Source: Dirofilaria immitis
Lineage: Eukaryota; Nematoda; Chromadorea; Rhabditida; Onchocercidae
Reading direction: 5' to 3'
Assembly: GCA_024305405.1 (NCBI GenBank)
Contig: JAKNDB010000110.1
Coordinates: forward strand, 3,534,001-3,598,000
DNA length: 64,000 nt
The notes beneath the pieces are model-generated. The model ran no database searches. It was not told the DNA's origin and was given only the letters and a program-made list of their open reading frames with translations. A program made the translations under genes and the position numbers. Positions 26,074-40,000 of this stretch are shown here, one piece after another. Within the stretch, counting starts at the first letter, position 1. Every line of letters starts with the position of its first letter.

Positions 26074-29000
26074 ATGCGGACAACTAAACAAACAGCTTAT
26101 CTTATCATGGGATTATTAGCTATCATATTGATATATTTATTAATTGATGAGGTAAGATAGAAATTATTTAAATAATTAATTATTGGGAAATTTCTTTCGC
26201 AAAATAAATATTGAATTATTTATTGCGATTTTTTCCTTTTTTTTTTTTGAAATGACTTAAATAATGATACATTGATAGAATATTTTTACAACTTCCAATA
26301 GTTTTTTAAACATTCTAACTTTTGATTATAGTAATAAAATTCATATTTATAGACGACATTTAACTATTAACTATTTTAATCTTTTTTTTTTTTTTGAATT
26401 TAATATTCCATTTCACATATCTTCAGGGATTTGGTCATTACAGTAGCCCTATCGAAAATGTACCAACAACCAGTGATTTGGATGGTTTAGTTATTGCTGT
26501 AAAAACGACATTAAAATTTCATGAGAGTCGCATACGCGATATAATTGATACATGGTTTCAATTAGCACCCAGTAATGTTCGTTTTTTGTTCGTCCTAATT
26601 AAACTAAATTAATTACTACTGATTATTTAATGGCAATTTATGAATTATCATCCAATAAAAAATAATGTAATGATACTAATAAGCCTCATTTATATTTCAT
26701 CATATTGTGAGACTATGTGATCTCATTTGCGGAATATTTAGTTCATTAAACAAGTGGAAATTTTATCAAATAAAACAAAATATTCCATTAAAACATATGA
26801 CTAGCAGGTAACAATTTGATTATTGATAGTCAAACTTCATTTTCACATATTTCATTTGCCAAATTTGATCGTTCAAGGATAAATACTATTTTAATCTTTT
26901 AATACTTCTTGTAATTTCCCAAAACGTTTCAAATAATACCTAAGTTGACCTTCTCACCAGTTGCCTTAACTAATAGAAAAACAGACCATAGGTCTATATT
27001 GATAAAATACTGAAATGAAATGAAATTATAAAGAGTTGTTTATTCATTTATTGTTATAATAAGCAATGATTCACCAGACAATCTCGAAGTAGAAATGTTG
27101 GAATCTCTTCATAATTATAGATTCTTTTGAATTACTAATTTGCATCAATTATTTCTATTGAGATAACTGATGCATTAGTGGTGATATTTACATATCTATC
27201 ATTCGCAAGATTGAATCATCGTCTATTCCTAACATTCACTGTACCTTTTAATTACGAAAAAAAAAAAAATAAAAATAAACCACAACAATGTTCACTTTTC
27301 AAATGTTAAAGCTATGAAAAAAAATTTAAGGGCGAAAAAAAAATAGAAAAAAGTGAGAAACGTTGAAAATTATAAGAAACGAATGAATCAGATATGTCAG
27401 CGAATCCCAGGAAACAACATTTAAATCTTTAACTGTTTACTTTTTATATCAACTTATCTGATATACAATGTATCATTTATCTTTCTAAATTTTTACAGAA
27501 TCCTCAAAATTGCTGCAATAGTTTATTGCCAACATTCTTTTCTGCCATTTTTTTTCTTTCAGAAATTGAAGTATTTTCGTTCAGCTTTATTTTGTTAAAC
27601 ATAAAATTTTAAGCTGAATTCAAGAATTTTTATGTTAAAAAATTTCAGTTAAATTGATAGAAGTAAGAGATATTCTTTTTGATAATTTGGAATTGTATAT
27701 TTTACTTAACGGTAGATCTGAGTACAAAGTTCAAAAAGTACCCATAATATCTTTTGCTCTCATTTTTTCCATAATATGTTTGTTTTGAAATATTACAGTG
27801 AAGTTTAGCATCTCTCAAATTTTATCATTAATAATCAAAATAGATATTTCTCAATACTGCCAAAATAGTTGATGTTTAGCAAATTAAGCATGCAGATTAT
27901 TGGCCTATCGGATATAGGCTTGACTGCATCTCCATTATATTACGATTTTACGATTTAGCAAATCCGGTCGTATGATAGAAAACCAAACGAATTCACGAGA
28001 TAAATGATCTTAATGAAATAAACATGAAGCCTGAGCTTTTTTATTACCCGTACCACATGTTATCGCATAATCAAAAGGCGTTATAGAAAAATTAGGAAGC
28101 ACCAGTAAATTTTGATGATATTATTATCAGCCATAGTGACGACACCTTCAATAATTATCTGTAATAATAATCAGTCGAATGATTATTATCTGCGATAATA
28201 ATTATTCGAATATTTTATATAATTTTAAATAGTTTCTAAACTTAGAAAAATCAATAAGTTACGAAATTATTAAATGGTATTCTGATTTTTAGATATATTT
28301 TGTTACTGATACACCGGATGCAAAATTAAATGAGATAACTGGTGGAAAATTAATTGTGAGCGATTGTAGCAATGGGCATACCAGGTATTATCTTTTTTTA
28401 TCGATTAATTCGGATAAAAGTTTTTCAAATTCTTAAATTAGTTTTTAAATAATCAAACCGCGACTAATTTTTCCATTTTACAAGACCAATCTCATTAATG
28501 AATTGTAATAGTAAGTATCATTATCATTTTTCATTTATTTATCGATAAAACTTATAGAACTGGAAATGGTTTAGCATTACTTTCTAATTTATGAATTGCG
28601 ACGTTTGATTGATTTTTTTCAGCTTCTAAGCAACTGCTTGTTCAAATTTAAGTTTAAATTACGAAAAATTTGAATTGACGCAAATCTGATTTTCTTCATT
28701 AATCACTTTTGTTTCAAAAACACATGTTTCACTTGCTATTAAATCATAATATGTTAAGTTTAATAATGGAAATTATAAATTGAAATCTATCTATTTATTC
28801 AAACATATAGCTAATACAAATATATCATAACCCCATATGGTAGCGCTTTTTCTTTTTATCTATCATTCTTTTATGGAAGATGGGAGAGAAAACAAAAAAG
28901 AAGAAGAGAAAAATTGAATTAATTGGTATTAAAAAAAAAAAAAAAAAAGAGAGAGAGAAATTAATTTCCTATTCAGGGAAGGTCTTTGTTGCAAAATGAA

Positions 29001-29210
29001 TGCCGAGTTGGAACTATTCCTGTCGCAAAAAACAAGGTCTTCATATTTTTTATTTTTAAATATTACTACGCTTATGATGCATTTCGATATGTGCTAACCA
29101 TTCCAATATCTTTCCTATCAACCGTTCTTCTATCAATTTATTCTTTTAAAATGATTTATTCAAGGCCATATTACCTATTTTTAACACTTCGTCTTCTTTT
29201 CTTCCCCCTT

Positions 29211-29242
<32 letters not shown>

Positions 29243-32200
29243 CTTTCTATACTTACTTTGATTTCTTCTCTTTCTTTAAGTAAGTAATGATATTTTCGTT
29301 AGAATTTAGAAAAGAAATTTTACATTTCCTTTAAAAAATAGTTAATAATTTATTTTATCAATAACAGAAAGTCGTTGTTTATCAAATTTTGGGGAAAAAA
29401 AGTGATAACTCAAGATAATAGATTTAGTTGAGGTTTTTTTTTTTTTTCTTTAAATTTGTTTGAAATAATGATTTAAAGCTCATATGCTTGATTTATGTTT
29501 ATTTAGACTTATAATATTAGATTTATACGTATCGACTTCATTTGTAAAAGATTAATTGCTATTAGATTTTCTACTCAATTAATTTATTTTACTGCAAAAT
29601 AAAACAAAAAAACGTTTCCGTCATCCACGAATGTCAAGAAAGTGTGAAATAAGACTTAGCAATATACAAAATTCCAAATACCTGTGCTTTTAAAGTAATG
29701 TTAGATAAGTTTAGTATGAATGCAATGCATGTGATAATAAAATTTAATATGGGAAAGAAAAAAGTTCAATCGATTTATTGGACGTATGATTTAAATTTAT
29801 GATTAATTTTAATCTATTAAATTACGACTGATAAAATAGTACAATTAGGTTATCCACGTTTAATCAATAAAAATAAGCACATGTATATATTACAAATATT
29901 AATTGCTTTAAAAGATGACAATACTGGAAAGATAATTTAACAATAAAATTGGACAGGAAAAAAAAGACGCTAATTTAACAATTCATATAGAATGGATTTA
30001 TTTATTAAATTGAATTTTTATGGTTAAAAATATCATTAACACATTTAAGTTTATAGTGATAGCGATAGTCTTTTCTTCATTACAGTTTGTTCTATTTTGC
30101 ATTATATTCGCAAGAAGGTCAGAGGTTAATGTAGTGTGATCATTTTTGCTAGAATTATGGCTTGTTATATTAGCGAGACCTGTCATATTCTCTAATTGCA
30201 AATGCAAATACATGAAAATAGCCTATGTCTGTGCTTCAAATCCGTTTAATTCTTGGATAATACCAAGGGAAACATTTGCATGATATAATTCTGGCAAGTT
30301 TGATAAATCTGGAGAATTTCAGAAATTAAATAATCCAAAAATCCAAGTAGATCATATGAAGCTCAGAGATTCAATCAAAGTTTCAAATGATATATCAAAT
30401 CTTTAGAATTTTAAGAAATACTTTCAATATCTAATATGATTCATTTAGGTAAAAAAAAAAAAAAAAGTAAATTAAAGTTTAGAATGTTGATAGGAAGAAA
30501 TGTTTTGCGACAACGAAATCGCCTGTAATTATAGGATGATAATTAGTATTCTCTCTAACGATTTGTCTCCAACCTCCTTGTGCGATCGGTTGCAGTGATA
30601 GTAATTTATTTCCATGTGATGATTCACTTCATTTTACCCTAGACTTATCCATTTTTCTCACATCCTTCAAAATTTCCTTTCTTTTATCCTTTCTCCCTAC
30701 TTCGTCTTCTTCCTTCAGGTCTCTCTCGTCCTTTTTTTTTGATGTTCGATTCAATGCCGCCTTCTTCAACCTATCAAATAAGACCTACCGCATTTTTCCC
30801 TTTCTTAAATTTCTTTCATCATATTTCGTTTTTCTCTTTTTGTTCCTTTCAATTATAATTATTACAAATTGATGTAACATTTTTCAAAAAAAAAATTTGG
30901 AATTTTACTAATGGAATAGAATAGAATGGCAAGATAATTGATAAGATAACACAATAATCAATGGAAAAATGATTAACGATTAGTTTAAATTAAAAAAAAT
31001 AAAACATTCCTATCAAATATATGATATATATTTTCTGATATGAAAAAAAAGAGATGATTTTATCTCGTTTTCTTGAAAAAAAAAAATTTATATTGTTCAT
31101 TCTTATAAAAATTTTTCCAGAATTTTTAATCAAGTTATCACCATGATATGCTTATTTGAGATATGAATTTCTCAGAGAATAAAAATAGATTCGTTAAGTT
31201 TATAAATTAAAAAAAGAAGGAAGAATAAAGAGAAAAAGCTTACGAAAATAGCAAATATCTTTTTGGTTTATGACTTCTGAATGTTTATGACGCAATTTCC
31301 AAGAAATATCCGAAAAAAACCATATTATTTGTTAAGCTTTCAATCAAAAACATCATTTTCCATTAATGATTGGTAGAAAAGTTGTTTATTACGATTGAAA
31401 AACGATAAAGGTGTGGGATTGCGCACTCTGACCATCATCATCGTAAAGTCCCATAAATTCTGACCTTTAACCCTGATGATCACCGCATTATTACTACTGT
31501 ATGCCAGAAATTGTTTTTTGTCATCAATATTTATACCGATCTATTCTTTTGTGCTTCAAACAGAAATATGAATTTTATGATCTTATTCAGTTACACTTAA
31601 AACGACAAAGCTAAAAGATTACTATAAGGGCTAAATTCAAATGAAAAAGTTTTTTTTTTTTATTTATTTATTACCACTTCATCAGTTATTTCCGCCTAAG
31701 AAAATTAGCAAGGAAATACAGAATTTTTGAAAATTTGAAAAGTCTGATGATACTAGTCATATCGAATATGCAATATTTTGGAAAACGAGATTTTTCCTTT
31801 TGTTTTAGATTTTTGTCTTGACACGAAATAAATGATAAATTAATTCAAAAAGATTGGCATATTGCTATGAGAGCCGTTATATTACTGAAAATTTTCTTGT
31901 AAACCATTGAAATCACTGCATTATCATTGTCTTTAATTTCTTCTTTCTGTTATTCTTTGATCTTTTAAAAAGTTTTTGAAAATTTTAGAATTTTTTTTTC
32001 ATCTAATTATTTCAAATATATTGCAAATTTTATATGTTGAAATATACGATTATTTTAGATGGGCTTGTCATTTTGATGATGACAATTATGTAAATATTGC
32101 GGAATTAGTACGAGTTTTAAAAAGCTTGACCCGAAACGTGATTGGTATCTGGGAAGACCATCAACAGTGGGACCAGTTGGAGTAGATTCAATTTCCGAAA

Positions 32201-34695
32201 AAGTATACGATTTTTTAAAATCCATTCAATTTATGGATTTATAATTATTTTTTTCAATTTATCATTTATCATTAACACTGTCGTCTTTTTCTTCTTACTA
32301 CAGTATAATACATTTGTGTGATAAACAATTTGATCGTAATTATGAAATGAGTAACTTTCAATTAAAATAAATCGTTTCTATTTTTAAATTTGTCTTTATA
32401 TAAAATTTAATGGAAAAATTTTTAATGTTCGCTTATATTTTGGATAATTTTATTTTATCATAAAATTAATTGCATTGATATCTCTATTTATTAGCTTTTA
32501 TAAGAAATATAAGAGATAAAATTTGTTTTGAAAGAAAAAAATGCTGGGTGAAATACGAGAAAAGAAGGAAAGCCAAAAATAATTTATATCATTTCAGATT
32601 TCTGATTTTAAAAATAAACTGAATTTTTAATTCACATCTTTTTCTGGTTTTTCTTTTCCGTTCTTTTTGCTCCCTCATTCATGCTTTTTAATTGATTAAC
32701 TTATTTCTGGATTTTCGAACAATTTTCAAATACTAAAAGTTTTAGGCCAAAGTAAATTATTACAGGCAACATTTTGGTTTGCAACCGGTGGAGCTGGTTT
32801 CTGCCTCTCGAAGTCACTACTTGCAAAAATGAGTTCATATGTTCGTAATGGTGGTTTCGAAGAACTTGGTGAACTTCTTCGGCTACCTGATGATGTTAGC
32901 TTGGGTTATCTTATTGGTTAGCTTTCATTTGAAATGATATGGATAATAGTTTATCCTTGCCAGCTAATTTCATTTTTCACTAAAGAATTGAGTGGATTCA
33001 TCCGATTAATGAAATATCGACTTTTTTTGGTAGTATCATAACTTTTTGTATAAGAAAAAAGTCAAATGCTATCAAACGGCTACCGGTAATATTAGCCATT
33101 GAATTCATTTATAATTTATAGTAGCACTTATTCATTAAGTTTACTTCATCTGGTAATCCTCATGATATTTTATAATTGAAGCATCTGAATGATGCCTTCT
33201 GATTTCATCATACTGTAAGAGTTTCATCTAAAATCATTCCATTTCTCGTGGAAAATAATAAATTGTTCAATTATAAGTTATTCAACAGGATGAATAAAAA
33301 GAAAATCAACGGAAAAAGGCGTCATCGATGCGTTCACTCGTAATTTTTACGGTCATTTGAAGAGATAATTTGGTTGGGAATCGTATGCGAGATGTCCCTA
33401 AAATATCTCAATCAGAAATATTAAATACTTTGCTCAAATTATGCATAGATATTTATTCTTTCTTTTTTCTCTCTCTCTCTCTCTCTCTCTCTTCTTCCTC
33501 TTCTTTTTTTTCCTTCAAACATATTGAAAGAAATTTAATTTACTGAAATGGATTATCTTCCCGTTGTATTTTGAAAAATTCATTCGTATTAATTTTCTGG
33601 TTGATTGGACAACATTGTTGATATGATGATAGACGCCATTGATAAATCGAAATCGAACACATGACTTCTTCTTCAACGAGGGAGGAATTTAATTTCCGTT
33701 TTCTCACAATCTTTTTATTTCTCATCGAAAAAAAAAAGAAGAAGAAAGAAAAAAGGAACTGTTGATTAATTATATCATACTTGAGCTAATAATATATTTA
33801 CTTTTATAAAAAATTAGAATAATCATAGAATTGTTCTTTTTCTTTTCTCCTTTCAACATTTGTATTTTTATTTAAGGAAAAAATAAATTTAGAAATCTTG
33901 TAGGATTATTGTGATATAAGATGTGTAAAGTTTTACTTTTTGCTATTTTATTTGTTTAGCTCTAAGTGATTGTAAGACTTTGGCTGTTTGTTCTTTAATT
34001 TGTTATATAAGTTTTGTATTATTATCTAAAGCTAATATGATTTATTGATTAAGATAATTTCGTAGCATTTAGACAATGAAATTGAAGGTAATTTGAAAGT
34101 TTTTGATTAGAAAGATATCCAAGGTAAATTATATCTAGACGATATACCTTTTTCTTTAAATATATGTAGGATGATTTTTTGAATTTTGCCGACAAATTTT
34201 ACAAAATCATTCTGTTTAGAATTTTTATCTTTGAGAATTTTTTTCTTTTCAGAGCATCTTTTAAAAGTAAAGCTGACTGTCATGGATAAATTTCATTCAC
34301 ATTTAGAAGATTTGGATGAAATCAATAAAAATGATATTCCTAAACAGGTAACATTTGAAGAAAACAAGATATGACAAAAAGATATGATATCTTTTTTGAG
34401 CCTTATCTTACTGTATATACATAGTGGCCATCATTTAGGTTACTAATTCTTTCGCTAATTTTGCTAGAATGCTGAAAAAAAAAGTTACTAATTATGAAGA
34501 CGATCAATTCGGAAATAATAGTTCAAACTGCAACAATAAAATCAAAAACTTTTTCAGATTAGCTTTAGTGCCGGTGGACGACCGAAAATAATGAAGAATG
34601 TAGTCCATGTACCAGAAGAATATATTGTTAACGATGATCCGCAAAGATTTCGTTCTCTCCACTGTTTCTTATATCGCAAACGTTGTCAACGATGA
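26074..34695 (+). CDS. fng: Fringe beta-1,3-N-acetylglucosaminyltransferase
   Basis: Golgi type II enzyme that extends O-fucose on EGF repeats of Notch-type receptors. Exons: 26074-26151, 26427-26576, 28293-28384, 28977-29036, 32059-32202, 32766-32916, 34253-34347, 34558-34695, about 302 aa. Residues 1-26 hold a short cytoplasmic tail and a hydrophobic anchor (AYLIMGLLAIILIYLLI). Then come the family blocks in the expected order: LVIAVKTTLKFHESRIRDII, YFVTDTPD, CCKM, WACHFDDDNYVN (DDD metal-binding motif about residues 133-135), DWYLGRPS, FWFATGGAGFCLS, LRLPDDVSLGYLI, FHSHLEDL and RFRSLHCFLY at the C-terminus. This set of blocks is specific to Fringe rather than the related C1GALT family. Phases agree throughout except that exon 5 needs one more A in the A5 run at 32119-32123. 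The enzyme is short but complete. Confidence 0.88.
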
Positions 34696-37049
34696 CATTT
34701 ATTGCGATGAATCAATGATGTAATAGTAATCTATTTATCAGGAAATAAGCGATGCAATCTTTATCACTTTGACAATATGATCTATATGATTTTTTATTAC
34801 TAAATATATGATGATGTGCATTTGCAAATATCATTGTCCGTTGCATAACTACATCTTGATCTCGGAACATTTGATCAAAATTGATGAGAATAATATATCG
34901 CAGGAAGAATTTCAAATTTCCATAGTTATATATATAATAATTTTAATTATAATAATTATCTGAAAAGCATTTTTATTTTATATTTAAAATAATATTAACC
35001 CATCAAATGATAATTTTGGTGCCTTACATTATTTATAAAATCTTCATACTATTGCTTACAAGAAAGATAAACATTACGATTCCTGTCAACTTTTAAAGAA
35101 TTTAATTTTCAAATTACAAAGTTATAGCTAAAAGAGTTTGTGTTGAATTTTAATTTAATCAAACTTATTACTCTCTTTATTATTTAATGGAAACGACAAT
35201 TTTTTTTTTATCATGTCGTATGTTCTAATATGCTATTGTATGCAAACTATTCGATAATATGCAAACTTATATTTATCGTTACGAGATCATTTATCGTTAT
35301 AATCATTACTCATAGATAGGAATGAGATACTTAATAGAGTACCCATTTTACATTTCTCTTATATCTTTATAACTTTATTCAATATCTTGCTCATTTTGAA
35401 ATCAATTTTTTTATACTAATATTTTTTTTATATTTTTTTATTTGTATTAATTTAATTTAATTTGGCATATTTGGTGATAATGATAGCTTTATATATATTA
35501 GGTTTTAGAAAAACTGATAAGTTTTTAAATATAATATTCATTGATCTATTAATAATGCATAACGTTTTGTTTTTCCGTCATGCTATAGATGGTAAATTTC
35601 ATTGTATCTGCGGAAAATACCGAACGGGTAATAAAGAATAGTTTCAATTATAATCATTATATGAATGAAGTTTATTGATTCAATAATGCTATTTAGTCTT
35701 GATTCGAAGCTAATCTTTCTTACATTCCATTCATCTTGTAAAATTCGCATACTATCATATTTGGCATTAATCATTCTAACAAATTGGAAAAATGATCAAT
35801 AAGTAACGAAACAAAATAAAATATAATTGTAATATGATAGTTTCAATTTTATACTTATCTGCTTTTTTATATCATGTCGAGTAAAAAATGAAATACTTGA
35901 TAACTCGATAAATTTAACATTTCATTTTGCAGCATCACATTTTGTCTAATCCAGTTACGTAACACGTTAACTTGACGTGATCCATCCTCCACTAGCTGAA
36001 GAATCAGACGAAAGGATTTGATTGAAATAATGATGACTTTGTCTTGATTTCCAATGACATATTTACGCCTGATCTACCTTACGACTCATCGATATGAAAT
36101 GATTGATTCATACGATCGTGTCCAATGTGAAAATAGTTATGTGACATCATTGTATCAATAAGATATACGGTGATGGTTCTGATAACATGATGTGATTTTC
36201 TGATAGTGTTACTTTCGTTCATCTTATACATTTTTCTGACACAACTATTCCATGTGTTTATTATGAGATATTTCTACTTTCACAATTATTTGAATAACAC
36301 TTCAAACTTAATTAAATTTGATGAGCCAAAAAATCCGGTTTCGATAATATGTATGCATCGCGGATAGTATAATACATACCCTTTGGTAGAAGAGGATTCT
36401 AATATAGAATCTTACCTATTGTCATTGACGAACATTTAAGACACTTTAGACAATATATGGATGTTTTACTTGATAAAATTTTTGATTTATTAAGTATGTA
36501 ACAAAGTTACCATGAGTTGAAAAACAAGAAAAATAGAAGAGATGATCATATCAGTTGACATACAATAATCATATCAGTTGGAATATAGTGCAGAAGTGTA
36601 ACGAATAGGAAATTACCAAAGTGCAGAACTGCAGAATAATGCAGAAGAGTTATCACAACTATCTCTTCCACAGTATTCTCGTAGAAATTGTATTTGCATA
36701 TCATTTGCACATCGACGATTGATATATACATATACACATATATTAACCTTTAAGACTACTACTTCTGAGCAATTTTTTTATCTACCTTTATACAGAAATG
36801 ATATGTATATATACTGGTGGGGTAGAACGAAGTCTCATTTATCGATAGTAAAGTTTTCTTATTTCATGGGTCTCGAATCGATCTAATGATAGAGTTGGGC
36901 AAAATTTGGATAAGATCAACTTCTTGTGGGTCTCGAATCGGTCTAATGATAGAGTTGGGCAAAATTTGGATAAGATCAACAAATGTAATTTTAGCTTATT
37001 TTAGAGATAGGTTTCGTAATTTGCTGTTACGAGAAATAAGAAACGTGAA
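34696..37049. other. Intergenic region between Fringe and the chitin-binding gene
   Basis: AT-rich; no recognisable coding exon. It holds a 54-bp duplicated segment just upstream of the next gene (36867-36980). The promoter of the chitin-binding gene must lie near the end, but no specific element can be named. Confidence 0.55.
36867..36980. repeat. 54-bp direct duplication, 60-bp period
   Basis: Two copies (36867-36920 and 36927-36980) beginning TGGGTCTCGAATCG and ending GGATAAGATCAAC, differing at one base (A at 36881, G at 36941). It sits about 70 bases upstream of the ATG of the chitin-binding gene, in the likely promoter or 5' UTR. Confidence 0.92.
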
Positions 37050-40000
37050 ATGAATCTGCAACATCTGACATTGTTACTAGTGCTTATTGTTTTGATATGC
37101 CGTTATGTGATTTGTACGGAAATGGACAGAAAACAACATTCAGAATTCTCTGATGGTAATACTTTATATGCTTGTGTTGAGTATTCTACATCTGTCGTAT
37201 TTCAATCGGATAAGTACGATGAATCCTAACGAGTTGAACATCTTTCATGTTGTCAGTAGAATTCTCTCATATACGAAACTTTCAAGAATTCGCAATTCAA
37301 AGAATTGAACGGCTCTTTTTAATAGTATAATTACCATTGATGCTTTGGATTTTATAACATTAATATTTCGGACATCTTATTTACTTTTTGTTTCAAAAAA
37401 AACTTGAATAGATTGAATTTCTGTATGTGAAGTTCACAGAATAATACAATACACTGGAGGAGATCATTTAGGATCATACAATACAATGAAGAAGCGCTTG
37501 ACAGCGGAATATCAGGGCATAGGTCAAGAGAGGTTGATCAGTTAGGCATTGAAGAAGAAGTGAACATTGTTCTTCGGTTGGTTGATTAAAAATTTACTTT
37601 TGGACATGATTATTGATTAGTGCGAATAATTCGAAGTATCCTCTTCATGACCTGAAATAGCTAGCGCAATTTATTGGAATATCATTGTTTATTTCATTTC
37701 CAACAACATCATTTCCTGATATTTACATATTTTCTTCCTAATTTTACCGTGCATAGTAATTTAGACCATCGAACCATCAAGCTTCGAAATTGATAACATC
37801 TGGTGATATACCTGATGATATTAATAAATACGATCTGGCTGATACTGTTAAAATTTCGGATTCGAAGAAGATACGGCAACTAATTTATAAACCGATTTGG
37901 AATAAACGTATAGCGAGATCGTATGATAACATACGATTACGTAACTTGCATGGTGACAAACGATGGGATGGCGAAATACGACAATATGAAGAGGAAAGCA
38001 AAAATATTTTGGCAGCAAATAAAGGTAGAGAGAGATATCCGTCAGAAAACGAAGGGATAATTGATCCGTTAACGTGTATTGGATGGGAAGACGGTGTATA
38101 TGAGGTTAATTTATTTTCTTAATCATTTAGGAACAAAAGCAAGAATTTAAGCAAAATAGAAGAATTGTCAGAGAAAAATATTCTTTCTAATTTTCTGATG
38201 CTTCCTCTTTATGAAAGATCGAGTACCTTATAGTAAGAAGAAGCATATGAATATTTAAATTTCTTGTACATATATGATCATGAATTCAATTTCAGGCTGG
38301 ACCATGTGAGAATTGGTACATATTATGTCGTAGTGATAATGCGAAAAAAATTTTTTGCGATGATGGGCTATATTGGAATGGTGATAAAAACCGATGTGAA
38401 CCAGAGGCTGATATTATCTATTGTCGGTGTAAGCTTTTTTTTTAACTTTCTAAGTTTATTTTCTCTGAAATTTCTTTTCCAAAGAAAAGAGGAATAGACA
38501 AATGGGCTTGCTTTTGGTTATTTATTGGCTGATTAATCTATTTATTGGCTGATCATAAATGTTCTATATGCAGTAAAGTTTGATTGTACTGGATTGGATG
38601 ATGGTGTTTATGTTGATGGCTGTTCAAATGTATTCTGGTTTTGTAACAGTGAGACGGCATCTCTTTCGAAATGTCCAAAGGATTTATATTTTAATATCAA
38701 GAAGCTAAGAGTAAATTTTGTTTTCCATGTTAATTTTAATTCAATATTCATTAATTTTGCTGCAATTCTTTTAATAATTTAAAAAATATGTGCGAAATAT
38801 TTTCTCATGGAATATCTGATATTGCGATTTTTGAAATTGGGCCAATTTACGATAGTCTCAATCAGCCTAAGCATGTTTTAAATGAAATTAGGTCAGGAAA
38901 TATTTTGTCGAGAAACCATTATATTTCCAACAGAAAAGTAAATATTTTTGATGTAAAAGCTGATCTCATAACGGTTCTGGAATTTTTGGTGTCAATTGTG
39001 TTGTCTTTGAATTTCAATCATTTTATAGTGTGATGTCAAAGAAATGATATCGGCATGTGGAGGCGTTGGTCAAGATGAAATGAAGTTTATCAAAAAAGTT
39101 CTAGAAAGTCAAAGCAGCGTAAGTTTTGAAGTTTGGTAAAATGAGTCAAAACTTGGGTCGCCGAGCTAAAATTTCGAGTAATATCATTGAGATTCTGTAA
39201 AACGGGAAAAAAAAGGAAACTTTAAATTGGTTGTTCAGAAGTCACACATAAGACATTAAAGCCTCATCGGAAACAAGGTATTTGTGAAAAACGGGAAAAT
39301 GGAAAATATGCCATTCGTGAATGTTACGGAAAATTTGTCTTTTGCATTGATGGAAGAAGTATGGTCGTTAATTGTCACGATGGTGAATTATATTCACCTG
39401 AACATCAACAATGCACAGATGCTGGAAATTTACCACTTTGTAAAAATTTTACGGATGCGGAGACAACAACCACAACTCCTGGGTGAGCTGTCAATTAAGA
39501 TTTAAGTTTAGCGATCGAAATAATTGGAAATTTATTCATCATTTCCTATTTTAGATATTCTGTTTCATGTTCTTCGCTTCCTGATGGAATATATGCGTTG
39601 GGAGATTGTGAGAGAAACTTTTCAATTTGTTTTAATGGTTAGTTAGTTATAGCCATGTTTATCGTTCTGAAGTGTCATCCGCTTGTCATTCTGTTGTTTG
39701 ATTAAAGCCCCTGTTAAATCCGATGTTCAACTTAATCAATATAGTTGATATATTTTCATCTCTTTGCAAAGTTTGATGAAGTTTGCTTCACACTAATGTC
39801 AGCAGTTATTAATTTGTGATCTTTTCACACTGTACTTATTTATTTAGGAGTGGGTAGCAATGCCTCATGCGGGTCAGGTCTTGTTTACAATGGGAAAACA
39901 GGATATTGTGACCATGAGTCCAATGTTGAAAAGTGTGCACAGTTTAAAAAAGATGGACCGGAATCGCATGAATCAGTTTTAACACATACAGATGCAGGTA

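Noticed and set aside
29998..30213. Minus-strand frame inside Fringe intron 4
   Set aside because: Has an ATG and plausible composition but no domain, no partner exons and no splice context.
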